Below, piece after piece: positions 36,609 through 45,524 of a stretch of DNA of 64,000 nucleotides (the first letter of the stretch is position 1; each line of letters begins with the position of its first letter). Below the pieces are notes generated by a model. The model had not been told where the DNA came from and searched no databases. It saw only the letters and a list, made by a program, of their open reading frames with translations. A program made the translations under genes and the position numbers. The stretch is from Mycobacterium sp. Z3061 (GTDB taxonomy: Bacteria; Actinomycetota; Actinomycetes; Mycobacteriales; Mycobacteriaceae), in the NCBI RefSeq assembly GCF_031583025.1, contig NZ_CP134062.1, positions 1,860,001-1,924,000 of the forward strand, written 5' to 3'.

Positions 36609-37775
36609 ATGAAATGTCGGGGTGCGGTGTTGCGGGGCGCGGGCCGTGATTGGGAGATCGACGAAATCGAACTGGATCCACCAAAGGCCGGTGAGGTGCT
36701 GGTGGAAGTGGCGGTCGCCGGGATCTGCCACTCCGATGACCACTACGCGACGGGCGACGGTGTGGCGGGTGAGCGTCTGGCGGCGATCATGCGGACGCAC
36801 GGTATTCCGGTGCCCGATCTGTACCCGATGCTGGGCGGGCACGAGGGCGCCGGCGTCGTCGTCGAGGTCGGCCCGGGCGTGCGGTCAGTCCAGCCCGGTG
36901 ACCGGGTGGCGACGTCGTTCATCCCGGCCTGCGGGGTATGCCGGTGGTGCTCCTGCGGTCTGAGTTACCTCTGCGACCTCGGGGCCGGCACGGTGTCGAA
37001 GGAGATGACGACCGACGGCACCCCGCGCCGGCACCTGGGCGGCGATGCTCTGACGGCGATGACCCAGCTGGGCACGTTCGCCGAGTACGTGGTGGCCGCG
37101 GAGTCTTCAGTGATCAAAATCGACGACGACATCCCCTTCCACGCGGGGTCTTTGGTGTCCTGCGGCGTCATGACCGGCTGGGGTTCGGCGACCGTGGGTG
37201 CCGGCACCGAGGCCGGTGACACCGTCGTGGTGATCGGTGTCGGTGGTGTCGGCATGAATGCGGTGCAGGGCGCGCGAGCCGTCGGGGCCAAATACATAAT
37301 CGCGGTGGATCCCGTTGCGTTCAAACGTGATTCGGCGATCTCATTCGGCGCCACCCATGTCGTGGCGTCCGTCGGGGAGGCGGCGCCGCTGGTGCGGGAG
37401 CTGACCCGCGGTGTGATGGCCGACCGGGTGGTGCTGACTCCGGGTGTGATGCCGACCGAACTGCTCTCGCCGGCAATGATGTTGACGCGCAAGGGCGGCA
37501 CCTGCGTGCTCACCGGACTCAGTCGCTATGACGAGTTGCCGGTGCCGCTCGTGCTCAACGACATGGTGTTGTCGGCCAAGCAACTCAAGGGAGTGCTGGG
37601 TGGCGGCATGAATCCGCGCGCGGGCATCCCGATGCTGTTGTCGATGTACCGCGAGGGCAGGCTCAAGCTCGACGAACTGGTCACCCGCCGTTACCGGCTC
37701 GAGCAGATCAACGAGGCGGTCGACGATATGCGGGAAGGCCGAAATATCCGGGGCCTGATCGACTTTCAGCGGTGA
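36609..37775 (+). CDS. NDMA-dependent alcohol dehydrogenase (zinc MDR)
   Basis: 388 residues. Catalytic zinc ligands: Cys in GICHSDD and His/Glu in GGHEG. The structural zinc cluster is CGVCRWCSCGLSYLC. The Rossmann motif is VVIGVGGVGMNAVQG. The pattern HLGGDALTAMTQLGTFAEYVV belongs to the actinobacterial NDMA-type dehydrogenases, which carry a tightly bound NAD and use mycofactocin-type redox partners. It is convergent with the phytochrome gene (1 bp apart). Confidence 0.88.
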   Translation: MKCRGAVLRGAGRDWEIDEIELDPPKAGEVLVEVAVAGICHSDDHYATGDGVAGERLAAIMRTHGIPVPDLYPMLGGHEGAGVVVEVGPGVRSVQPGDRVATSFIPACGVCRWCSCGLSYLCDLGAGTVSKEMTTDGTPRRHLGGDALTAMTQLGTFAEYVVAAESSVIKIDDDIPFHAGSLVSCGVMTGWGSATVGAGTEAGDTVVVIGVGGVGMNAVQGARAVGAKYIIAVDPVAFKRDSAISFGATHVVASVGEAAPLVRELTRGVMADRVVLTPGVMPTELLSPAMMLTRKGGTCVLTGLSRYDELPVPLVLNDMVLSAKQLKGVLGGGMNPRAGIPMLLSMYREGRLKLDELVTRRYRLEQINEAVDDMREGRNIRGLIDFQR

Positions 37776-37776
37776 A

Positions 37777-39801
37777 TCACGATGCTTCCACGGGCTTGGG
37801 GCGGCGCTTGTCTTCGTACATGGCGGCGTCGGCCCGGCTGAGCAGACGGTGTAGTTCCTCGGGCTCCGACGCCAGTGCCACCCCGATAGAAGCGCCGATG
37901 GTCAGTCGGACATCGGGGCTTATCGCAATCGGCTCACGCAGCGACTGACGGATGCGCTCTGCCACCAGGGCGGCGCCGGCGGCATCCGCCCCGGGCAACA
38001 GCACGAAGAACTCGTCACCACCCAGCCTGACCGCGGGCGGACTGTCCGCACCTCCGCGAATCACGAGGTCGGCCCTGGCTCGGGTGACCTCGGCGATGCG
38101 CCGGGCCGCCTCCCGCAGCACGCAGTCGCCGGCTTCGTGGCCGTACTTGTCGTTGACCGCCTTGAAGCGGTCGAGGTCGATGAAGATGGCGGCCACCGGA
38201 GCCGCTGACGATGCCCCCGCCAGCATGTTCGCCATGACACTGCTCAGGTGGTGGCGGTTGGGCAGCCCGGTCAGCGGGTCGTGCATACCGAGGTGCGCCA
38301 ATTGGGCCTGAGCACGGCTGAGCTGCGCCGATTCGATGTCATATGCCAGCAGGCGCGCCGCCCGCAGGTCGGCGTCTATCCACGGCACACTCGAGCCGGT
38401 GACCTGCTGAAGCCAGGTGTCGAACGACTTGCGCGGATTCAGCAATCCAGTGGCGTGCGTACGCGGATCTCCCAGCCAGCGGAGCTGTTGCAGACGGTCG
38501 CGCCGAAACCAGATCACGAAGTCGTCGGGCGCACTGAGCGCGACGAACAAACAGCCGGCCGCACCGAGATCGTCTGCCGTCTGCTGTTGCAAGCGATCGG
38601 AGGCCCAGGGCGAACCCGGCGACCTGGACGCGCGGATCTCGCTCGCGAGTCGTCGCACGGCCTCCTCGGCCGGCGCTGATCCGATCGAGCGGTATTGCCC
38701 GTCCACAGATGCGGCCGCGCTTTCCGCCTGGCAGAGCTCCAGCAGGTCTTCGGCAGCCGACGTGAGGCCTTCGGGGATGGCGGTGGCCGCCTGCATCGCC
38801 GCCCGCAGGCGGTTGCGGATGGATTCCCTTCGCGCGGCATCGTTCAATCTGGAGATCTGTTCGGCTGCGGAGACCTGAAGCTTTGCCTGCAGGACCAGCA
38901 GTTCACAGGCACGGCGCGTGGAGCGCGAAAGCCATTGGGGTTTCTCGGATGTGCACGAGACGAGACGGGTCAGCCGGCTCCCATCGGCCATCGAGAACGA
39001 CACGCTGGCCGCGGTGTCCATGTTGCGCATGAATTCGAGGTGGAACGGGGAAACACTGCGCAGCGCAGCGTGACTCAGGTCGAGGCTGGTGCCGGCCATC
39101 CGCCGGGAGGCGATCACAGCGACGTCGCCCTCATCGACGTCGGGGATGTAGCGCGACGCTTTGCGGGTGTAAATGTGACGGGCTTGCAGCGGGATGTCGC
39201 TCGCTGGAAAGTGGTGTCCGAGATAACGAACCAGTCCGGGAAGGCGATCCTCAGCGACGATCTCCCCGTGCTCGTCTTCATGGAACCGGTAGACCATCGC
39301 CCGATCGAAGCCGGTCAAGGCCCGGACGGCGCAAGCGACGGCCAACTCGATTTCGGGCACGCTCTTGGCTTCGCCGATCTCCTGCGACGCATACAGCACC
39401 GGAACGAGATTGGCCTGATAGTCCCCGTGCGATTTCTCGATCTCGATGACGATCTGTCCGGCCACCTGATGCAGAATCACGTCGACCCTGCCATGGGCCT
39501 CGGCCGCCAGGCGGACGCCGTACAGATCCGGGGAGGACGGCCGGTATCCGCTCTGCTCCATCGCCTGCTCGAGGCGCTGCAGTTCGTCCGCGGAGAAGAT
39601 GCTCGTCAGCGGCGCGTCGAAGAGCTGATCCGGCGCGGCGCCGATCAGCTCTTCGGTGTTGGCGCTCGCATAGGTGATGCGACGGTCTTGCAGGTCAGCG
39701 GCGATCAGCGCCCCATGGGCCTGGATCCGGCCGGACAGGTGCAGCTGCTCACTCGCGCAATCGGCCAGAGCCGGCGCGCTCGCGTGCTCTTCGCTGGTCA
39801 T
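37777..39801 (-). CDS. Bacteriophytochrome with GGDEF output (diguanylate cyclase)
   Basis: 674 residues. PAS-like N-terminus with candidate biliverdin Cys15 in DCASEQLHL and SGRIQAHG, then a GAF domain with YRFHEDEHGE and PASDIP (199-204), the chromophore-pocket His in LRSVSPFHLEF, and a PHY domain to about 500. GGDEF domain with intact GGDEF at 594-598. Red/far-red light would set c-di-GMP synthesis. The usual I-site RxxD upstream of GGDEF is displaced by an insertion (see findings). No heme oxygenase lies in this window. Confidence 0.88.
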   Translation of the reverse strand: MTSEEHASAPALADCASEQLHLSGRIQAHGALIAADLQDRRITYASANTEELIGAAPDQLFDAPLTSIFSADELQRLEQAMEQSGYRPSSPDLYGVRLAAEAHGRVDVILHQVAGQIVIEIEKSHGDYQANLVPVLYASQEIGEAKSVPEIELAVACAVRALTGFDRAMVYRFHEDEHGEIVAEDRLPGLVRYLGHHFPASDIPLQARHIYTRKASRYIPDVDEGDVAVIASRRMAGTSLDLSHAALRSVSPFHLEFMRNMDTAASVSFSMADGSRLTRLVSCTSEKPQWLSRSTRRACELLVLQAKLQVSAAEQISRLNDAARRESIRNRLRAAMQAATAIPEGLTSAAEDLLELCQAESAAASVDGQYRSIGSAPAEEAVRRLASEIRASRSPGSPWASDRLQQQTADDLGAAGCLFVALSAPDDFVIWFRRDRLQQLRWLGDPRTHATGLLNPRKSFDTWLQQVTGSSVPWIDADLRAARLLAYDIESAQLSRAQAQLAHLGMHDPLTGLPNRHHLSSVMANMLAGASSAAPVAAIFIDLDRFKAVNDKYGHEAGDCVLREAARRIAEVTRARADLVIRGGADSPPAVRLGGDEFFVLLPGADAAGAALVAERIRQSLREPIAISPDVRLTIGASIGVALASEPEELHRLLSRADAAMYEDKRRPKPVEAS

Positions 39802-39905
39802 CCCGGGCCTCGTGCCACTCTCGAAGGATAAGCGTTCGGCCGACGGCGGTTAAGCCTTGGACGTAATTGCATCGTTGAACGCAATTACGTCGTTGAAAAC
39901 GTGCG

Positions 39906-40613
39906 TCAGTTGCCGGCCTCGATGGCCGCGACCTTCGCCAAGCCGTCAGATCCGGACAACCGCTGAAGGTCGATTCCGCCGGAGGCCTGGAAGCCGTCGA
40001 TACGGCGCTTGAGGTCGCCCGAGGACAGGTATGCGTAGAGGTTCTTGCCGGGGCACGACGTCTGCGCGAAATCTCGATGGCCCGCCAGCGTGGTCGTGGA
40101 GATCTTGTAAGTGCTTGCGGCCCAAGCGAATATGCGCGCCGCGCCGTCAACCTGCGCCTCTGGCACGACTTCCCGATCGAAGTCACCCTCGCAGATGACC
40201 AGGAAATGGCCGATCGTGTTGTAGTCGGTCGCGGTGTCACCCGCAATCTCGGGTCTGCGCAGTTCGTAGATGTTGCCGTTCCCGTCGACGCCGAAGTGGT
40301 ACGCGATGTCGATCCAGCCCAGCGTGTCCTGGTGGTAACGCTGGTCCGCACGGAACCGGGCCGGAGCGTTGCGGTTGTCGCCCAGCACCACGGCGGCGTG
40401 GTGCAGGGTCATGCGCGTAATCGTTTGGGGCGTACCTCCGGGGCGTGCGGGACGGGCGCCCCAGGCGTCGCGGCTGATCACCTGTGTCGCGACGGGTCGC
40501 GCGGGATCCGCAGCCGTCCGGCCAACACACGCGCCGACTGCGGCCGTCAACCCCAGGCCGCCCGCCAGTGATATCAGCCGGCGGCGGCTGACGCGATCCT
40601 CTTCGGCGGCCAT
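39906..40613 (-). CDS. Lipid-anchored/Tat-exported N-acetylmuramoyl-L-alanine amidase
   Basis: 235 residues. Twin-arginine signal (SRRRLISLAGG) ending in a lipobox-like AVGAC, then a PGRP/amidase_2 domain with zinc ligands His in LHHAA, His in AGHRD and Cys in SCPGK. It cleaves the lactyl-peptide bond of peptidoglycan outside the membrane. The catalytic Tyr/Glu region (YHFGVDGNGNI) is present. Confidence 0.88.
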   Translation of the reverse strand: MAAEEDRVSRRRLISLAGGLGLTAAVGACVGRTAADPARPVATQVISRDAWGARPARPGGTPQTITRMTLHHAAVVLGDNRNAPARFRADQRYHQDTLGWIDIAYHFGVDGNGNIYELRRPEIAGDTATDYNTIGHFLVICEGDFDREVVPEAQVDGAARIFAWAASTYKISTTTLAGHRDFAQTSCPGKNLYAYLSSGDLKRRIDGFQASGGIDLQRLSGSDGLAKVAAIEAGN

Positions 40614-40616
40614 GCG

Positions 40617-41477
40617 CTAATCCTGCTCGGTTCCCAGCAGCCGCAACGGGTGCAGTCCGTCCACCGCTCCGACGAACGGCGGATGGATGCTGTAGCCGAG
40701 CATGCGCTGGATGTCGTCGGACACCGTTCGGGCGATGTCGCGCGACACCGACAGGGTGAAGGCCTCCATCGGTCGCAGCCACGGCTGGCAGTACTGGGCG
40801 GTGACGGCCAGACGGTCGTGCGCGGACGTGTTCGCGCCACCGCCATGCCACAGCGTGCCGACGAAGAAGACGCAGGAACCGGCGGGCATCACGACCGGCA
40901 GAGCGGTGTCGTCCGGGCCGGGACGGCGCTTACCCCACCGGTGGCTGCCGGGTATCACCACGGTGGCGCCGTTGTCGGCGGTGAAGTCGTCGATCGCCCA
41001 GATCGTCGCTGCCGCAAGAGGTTCCCGCGGGCGCGGAATCGGATAGAACCCGTCGTCGTGGTGAGGCAGCTGGGCGGACTCGCCCGGCTGAATATTGATG
41101 GCCTGCAAGGCCGAAAGCAGATAGTTGGGCATCAGCAAGCGGTCCAGCACCGCCAGCACCCTCGGGTAGTCGACGAGCCGGTCACACACCCTCGTCCGAC
41201 TCAGCACGCTGTAGACGCGTTGCGTGCGCCTGCCCTCAAAGGAGTTGCGTCCGGTATGTCCCAGCCACGGACGCGCGGTTTCCCGGATCTCCCGGCACTG
41301 CTGGGCATCGAGCAGGTTCTCCCAGATGACGTAGCCGTCGCGGGCCAGGGCCGCCACGTCGGCATCCACGACAGCGCTGTCAACGGTGCTTCCGCCGCTG
41401 GGCGTCCACTTGTATCGCTGCGCCAGGTCGCCCCGTAGATCTTCCAGCGTGGTGACGGACTCTTCGTCGGTGTTCAT
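40617..41477 (-). CDS. Phytanoyl-CoA dioxygenase-family (Fe/2OG) oxygenase
   Basis: 286 residues with the Fe(II) facial triad in HHDDGF and LWHGGG and a 2-oxoglutarate-binding Arg region (DRLAVTAQYCQ). PhyH relatives hydroxylate lipids or secondary metabolites. Its stop lies just upstream of the amidase start (3 bp), so the two may be co-transcribed. Confidence 0.85.
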   Translation of the reverse strand: MNTDEESVTTLEDLRGDLAQRYKWTPSGGSTVDSAVVDADVAALARDGYVIWENLLDAQQCREIRETARPWLGHTGRNSFEGRRTQRVYSVLSRTRVCDRLVDYPRVLAVLDRLLMPNYLLSALQAINIQPGESAQLPHHDDGFYPIPRPREPLAAATIWAIDDFTADNGATVVIPGSHRWGKRRPGPDDTALPVVMPAGSCVFFVGTLWHGGGANTSAHDRLAVTAQYCQPWLRPMEAFTLSVSRDIARTVSDDIQRMLGYSIHPPFVGAVDGLHPLRLLGTEQD

Positions 41478-41571
41478 CTGGTCCGTGTCCTCCGGCTAGT
41501 GCTTCCGACCACACTAAGCTGAAATCGCTCCATCCATATCCGTGAACGCGGGGAATAACGCGGGGAATCAC

Positions 41572-43083
41572 GTGAATCGAAAGGCCATCGCACTCGCGAC
41601 GCTCCTGGTCGCGGTCGTCGCGGGGTGCTCGCACGACTCTGCAGCGCACACCGCGGTGAGCGACGGCGGCCAGGCAACGCCCGCCCCCGCCCACGTCCAC
41701 GCACCGTCGCCGGCGCTGCCCGAAATGGCCGACGCACCCGGCTTCGGCGCCGTCTCCAAGCTGGTCAACGACGCGATCGCGGCAGACAAACTGCCCGGCG
41801 CCGTGATTGAGATCGGGCACGGGGGCGCCGTCGCACTCCACCAGGCCTACGGCTTGCGCAAGCATGCCGGCGAAGCCGGCCTGGACGGCCTGCCGTCGCC
41901 GGCTGAGCCGATGACCGAGGACACCATTTTCGACCTGGCGTCACTGACGAAGAATCTGGTCACCGCCACCGCCGTCATGCAGCTCTATGAACAGGGCAAG
42001 GTGCGGTTCGACGATCCTGCCCAGCAGTACCTGCCGGACTTCAACCCGTCGAACGACCCGCGGCGCGCCAAGGTGACGATCCGGATGTTGCTCACGCACA
42101 CCTCGGGTGAACCGGGAGACGTCGAACTCAAAGATCCGTGGGGACTGAACGGCCCCGACAAGGCAGAAGGCCTGCGGCGCGCGCTGGGCACCCCGCTGCA
42201 GTCCGGTCCCGGCGACGGCTTCCGCTACTCCGACATCAACTTCATCCTTCTTGGTGAGCTGGTGGAAAAGGCCACCGGTGAGGCTCTCGATGTGTATGCG
42301 CAGCAACACATCTTCGACCCACTCGGAATGGATGACACCCGGTTCCTGCCTGCGGCCAGAGCGTGCGGGCCGCACGCGACGTACGGGTCCGCGATTGCCT
42401 GGGCGCCCGGGGCGGGCCAGCTGCCGACCACCTGTCCGGCCGGTACCTGGAACACCGGCCTGCTGCCGCGCATCGCGCCGACCGCACGAGACGAGGAAGG
42501 CCGAGCCGATCCTGGCAAGAACCCCGATCTCGATCACCTGCTTCGGGGCACGGTGCATGACACGACGGCGCGGCGGATGGGCGGGGTGGCCGGCCATGCC
42601 GGCGTGTTCTCGACGGCACACGATGTGAGCGTCTTCGCCCAGGCCCTGCTCGACCGCCTCGCCGGCCGTCCGAGTCAATTCCCGCTGCAGCAAGCGACTT
42701 TGGCGATGATGACCTCGCCGCAGCAGCCGGGACACACACCCCAGCAGGTCGAAGCGGCCGACCGGGCTGCGCGCAAGGCGCTGGCGCAGCGCCCGAACAA
42801 TACGCATTCGCTGCTCGGCGTGCGCTACCCGGCGATCGCGGGCCAGAACCTGCGTGGCTTCGGCTGGGACATCGACACGGGTCAATCCGCGCCGCGGGGC
42901 GCGGTCTTTCCCGTCGGCAGCTTCGGCCACACCGGCTTCACCGGAACCTCGCTGTGGATGGACCCCGCCTCCGACACCTACATCGTGCTGCTATCCAACT
43001 CGATCCACACCCGGGGCAGTCCACCGATGTCGAATCTGCGGGGAGAGGTGGCGACGGCTGCGGCGCGGGCTTTGGGACTCTGA
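41572..43083 (+). CDS. Serine hydrolase / class C beta-lactamase-fold lipoprotein
   Basis: 503 residues. Signal peptide with lipobox VVAGC, then a penicillin-recognising fold with SLTK (nucleophile) and YSD in the YxN position, and the third motif near GFTG. The insert GVAGHAGVFS is typical of esterase/DD-peptidase-like members. Substrate may be a peptidoglycan peptide or an ester. GTG 41572 begins the signal peptide, with GTG 41542 also in frame. Confidence 0.8.
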   Translation: MNRKAIALATLLVAVVAGCSHDSAAHTAVSDGGQATPAPAHVHAPSPALPEMADAPGFGAVSKLVNDAIAADKLPGAVIEIGHGGAVALHQAYGLRKHAGEAGLDGLPSPAEPMTEDTIFDLASLTKNLVTATAVMQLYEQGKVRFDDPAQQYLPDFNPSNDPRRAKVTIRMLLTHTSGEPGDVELKDPWGLNGPDKAEGLRRALGTPLQSGPGDGFRYSDINFILLGELVEKATGEALDVYAQQHIFDPLGMDDTRFLPAARACGPHATYGSAIAWAPGAGQLPTTCPAGTWNTGLLPRIAPTARDEEGRADPGKNPDLDHLLRGTVHDTTARRMGGVAGHAGVFSTAHDVSVFAQALLDRLAGRPSQFPLQQATLAMMTSPQQPGHTPQQVEAADRAARKALAQRPNNTHSLLGVRYPAIAGQNLRGFGWDIDTGQSAPRGAVFPVGSFGHTGFTGTSLWMDPASDTYIVLLSNSIHTRGSPPMSNLRGEVATAAARALGL

Positions 43084-43085
43084 GC

Positions 43086-43775
43086 TCAGGGCCGCTCGAA
43101 GTGCTGGTAGTCGATCGGCGTGGTCCAGTCGCCGCCCCAGCGCCAGCCGTGATCCGTGAAGGCGCGAACCGCGGAGTCACCGCCGTGCAGGATCCCGGCG
43201 TCGGTGCGGATGCGATCCAAATATGTTGCCGCGTTGTGTGGTTCGAAGCCGCCATTGGCATAGAGGCACGGGTTGAGACGCGGATTGAGGTCGATCGCCC
43301 GGCCGTAAGCGTGTTGGGCCCATCGGCCGGTGCCCGGAATGGCCCGGCAATTGAATGCGGAGGTGTTGTTGTCCTCCATCGACAGTTCGTCGTCGGCGCC
43401 CGGATAGTGTTCGACGGTCTGCATCCGCTCGATGGGATAGCCCAGTCGGTAGAGCTGCTCGAAGATGTCGGTGACGTCCGCGACCAGGTCTTCGTGCACG
43501 ACCAGCTCGCCCCGGTGAGTCTGGCCGTCAAAACCCCTGTAGCGGAGACGGATTCGTCGTAGGTGCGCGGGTTCGACGGGGCAGCCCGGCCGCCAGCTCG
43601 CCCCGAGATCAGCTGTGGTGACCGCCTCAGCCGCCGCCGTGGCCGGTGCCGCACTGGCTGACGATGACGGAGAAAGCGGCGCCGGAGTGGCTCGATGCGG
43701 AGGCTCCGCATGCGCGCACTGCACCACTGCGGCGAGCAGTGCGAGCAGGGTGAGCGCCCGCAAGCACGAAATCAA
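43086..43775 (-). CDS. M15/VanX-like peptidase, exported
   Basis: 229 residues. Signal peptide (cleavage after AHA), then a D-Ala-D-Ala peptidase-like domain with zinc ligands in RWAQHAYGRAIDLN (His-x6-Asp) and HF near the end. It trims D-Ala-D-Ala or related peptides. The start is decided by coupling: TTG 43775 overlaps the TGA of the VOC gene (TTGA) and opens the signal peptide. Longer ATG starts would run deep into the VOC gene. Confidence 0.8.
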   Translation of the reverse strand: MISCLRALTLLALLAAVVQCAHAEPPHRATPAPLSPSSSASAAPATAAAEAVTTADLGASWRPGCPVEPAHLRRIRLRYRGFDGQTHRGELVVHEDLVADVTDIFEQLYRLGYPIERMQTVEHYPGADDELSMEDNNTSAFNCRAIPGTGRWAQHAYGRAIDLNPRLNPCLYANGGFEPHNAATYLDRIRTDAGILHGGDSAVRAFTDHGWRWGGDWTTPIDYQHFERP

Positions 43776-44629
43776 CTGGGCCCGATCAGCAACGTCGGTA
43801 CCCCACAGGTGCCGTCCTTCACGCTCACAACACGCGTGCCGGGCTTGCGCCCGGGACGAACTTCGGAGACATCGAGGCCGGCTGCAGCGAGCCGCGCCCG
43901 CGCCGCGTCGGCGTCCCGAACACGCCAGGACAGACCCCACAGCTGGTCGGTGTGGGGCGGCAGCGGCGCGTCACGCAGCGGCTGCGCGATCTCGACGGTG
44001 ACGCCGCCGACCCGCATGAAGACCAGCCGCATGCCCCAGTCCGGGAAACTGCGGTCCAGCGCGAGACGCAGGCCGAGCCCGTCGCGGTACAGCGCTATCG
44101 CGGCGTCGCCGTCGGCGCTCTGCACGACCGCGTGGTCGATTCCGGTCACGACGGCATCCGCGTCGCCGACCGGCACGGCCTCCGGCAGGCGATTCGGGGA
44201 TTCGTGCTGGATCGCGATGATCAGCACGCCGCGGGTGTGGGATTGGGGTAGCAGCACGCTGCGCCAGTGCCGGACCATTCCGGTATCGGTGTCGATGCCC
44301 CGACCCGGCGAGACCGGTGGCGGCTCAAGTCCGTTGGCGATGAGCTGGGCGTGCGCGTCATCGAGATCCGCGCTGGCGAACGCGAGCCCGATCGGTCCGT
44401 CGCCGCGTCGGTCCAACTGCGCCGCGACCGTGCGCCCGAGAGGACCGTCACCGTGTGGCGAGATCAGCTCGAGGTAGGTGTTGTCGAGTCTGAACAGTGC
44501 GTTGGCCGTGCCCCAGCCGGGATGTTCGCCGCGCCACGAAGGGCTGCGCGACAGCAGCGTGGCGTAGCGGCGCGTGGCGTCGCTGAGGTCGCGGACGGCG
44601 ACGATGACGTGGTCGAGGGCGTCGAACAC
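43772..44629 (-). CDS. VOC-superfamily protein with two glyoxalase-like modules
   Basis: 285 residues made of two vicinal-oxygen-chelate folds (starts LDHVIVAVRDL and GIDHAVVQSADGD). The first looks like a DUF4062/glyoxalase-like lactoylglutathione type. No obvious complete metal triad can be read with certainty. It overlaps the start of the M15 peptidase and precedes it in one operon. Confidence 0.78.
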   Translation of the reverse strand: MFDALDHVIVAVRDLSDATRRYATLLSRSPSWRGEHPGWGTANALFRLDNTYLELISPHGDGPLGRTVAAQLDRRGDGPIGLAFASADLDDAHAQLIANGLEPPPVSPGRGIDTDTGMVRHWRSVLLPQSHTRGVLIIAIQHESPNRLPEAVPVGDADAVVTGIDHAVVQSADGDAAIALYRDGLGLRLALDRSFPDWGMRLVFMRVGGVTVEIAQPLRDAPLPPHTDQLWGLSWRVRDADAARARLAAAGLDVSEVRPGRKPGTRVVSVKDGTCGVPTLLIGPS

Positions 44630-44698
44630 GGACTCAGCATGCCTGATCGCGTGTCACGGATCTGTTTGGGTCGCGGTTGCGTGGCTATCCCTGGTGGC

Positions 44699-44905
44699 AT
44701 GCCGGACATAGCACGGGAACGCGCGGCCGAAGGTGATCGAACGGCGCAATTGAACGAGCAGATTGCCGAGGGGCACGAGTGGGCCACTGACGCGAAGCCG
44801 AACAGCACCGGCGATCTGCACAGCGACGCCGCGACCAAACATCGGCGGACGGCGGGTAAGGGACGCTCGAAGGCTGAGTGCGCCAGGAACGAGGACCATG
44901 ACTGA
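44699..44905 (+). CDS. Small charged hypothetical protein
   Basis: 68 residues, very rich in charged residues (Asp, Glu, Arg, Lys), and no hydrophobic core evident. The ATG at 44699 sits before MPDIARERAAEG. It overlaps the next gene by 8 bp, which suits a coupled pair. Not recognised. Confidence 0.5.
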   Translation: MPDIARERAAEGDRTAQLNEQIAEGHEWATDAKPNSTGDLHSDAATKHRRTAGKGRSKAECARNEDHD

Positions 44906-45122
44906 GCATTCCTGGACCGTGGAGGTCGGTGAAGCGGCCGAACCCGGCAGCGTCGGTGTGCCTCCGGTGCCGACCACCGTCTATGAGGGCGGGGAGGCCG
45001 GCGCGAAGCAGGCCTATGCCGACTCGACCGCACAGGCGAGCGCGATGGACTACCGCTACGTGCTGCTGCGCCATGTCGGTGAGGTCGTCGACTGCTGGGG
45101 AACGCCGCCGGCGGTCGGTTAA
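44898..45122 (+). CDS. Small hypothetical protein
   Basis: 74 residues with GAGGA upstream of ATG 44898. Contains VEVGEAAEPG and YEGGEAGAKQAYAD. A short domain of unknown function. Convergent with the DUF4345 gene, overlapping its end by 4 bp. Confidence 0.55.
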   Translation: MTEHSWTVEVGEAAEPGSVGVPPVPTTVYEGGEAGAKQAYADSTAQASAMDYRYVLLRHVGEVVDCWGTPPAVG

Positions 45123-45490
45123 CCCTGGGCGGTCAGCAGCAGTGCACCGCCGACGACCGCTTCCACGATGAAGTAGAACCAGTTCGGGTAGAACGGGGTC
45201 CTGCCGTCGATGACGGCCGAGACGAGGCGACCGAATGCCATACCCGCCAATGCCAGTCCGACGGTGATCATGATCCCCGTTCGTGCCGGGCTCGGCTGGA
45301 AGGCCGCAAACGCCAGCACACCCGCGATCGCCACACCGAAGCCGCCGTAGACGGCCCGCACCTCGGAGCGGGACTCACGCGTGGGCAGGGTGATGCCGAA
45401 CACCTGGATCATCGTGGCCGGAGCGGCCAACGCGTAGAGGCCCATGCCGAGAAAGAACACGGCGGCGAACGCGCTCACCGCTGTTGCCAT
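45119..45490 (-). CDS. DUF4345 membrane protein
   Basis: 123 residues with four hydrophobic segments and the conserved GITLPTRESRSEVRAVYGG motif of DUF4345. A small membrane protein of unknown function, found beside diverse metabolic genes. Confidence 0.8.
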   Translation of the reverse strand: MATAVSAFAAVFFLGMGLYALAAPATMIQVFGITLPTRESRSEVRAVYGGFGVAIAGVLAFAAFQPSPARTGIMITVGLALAGMAFGRLVSAVIDGRTPFYPNWFYFIVEAVVGGALLLTAQG

Positions 45491-45524
45491 TGCAGCCTCC
45501 TCGCCGCGGTTGCGGACCGGTGAA

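Noticed and set aside
38695-39831. 378-codon plus-strand ORF opposite the phytochrome gene
   Set aside because: Antisense shadow of the PAS/GAF coding region, no recognisable domain.
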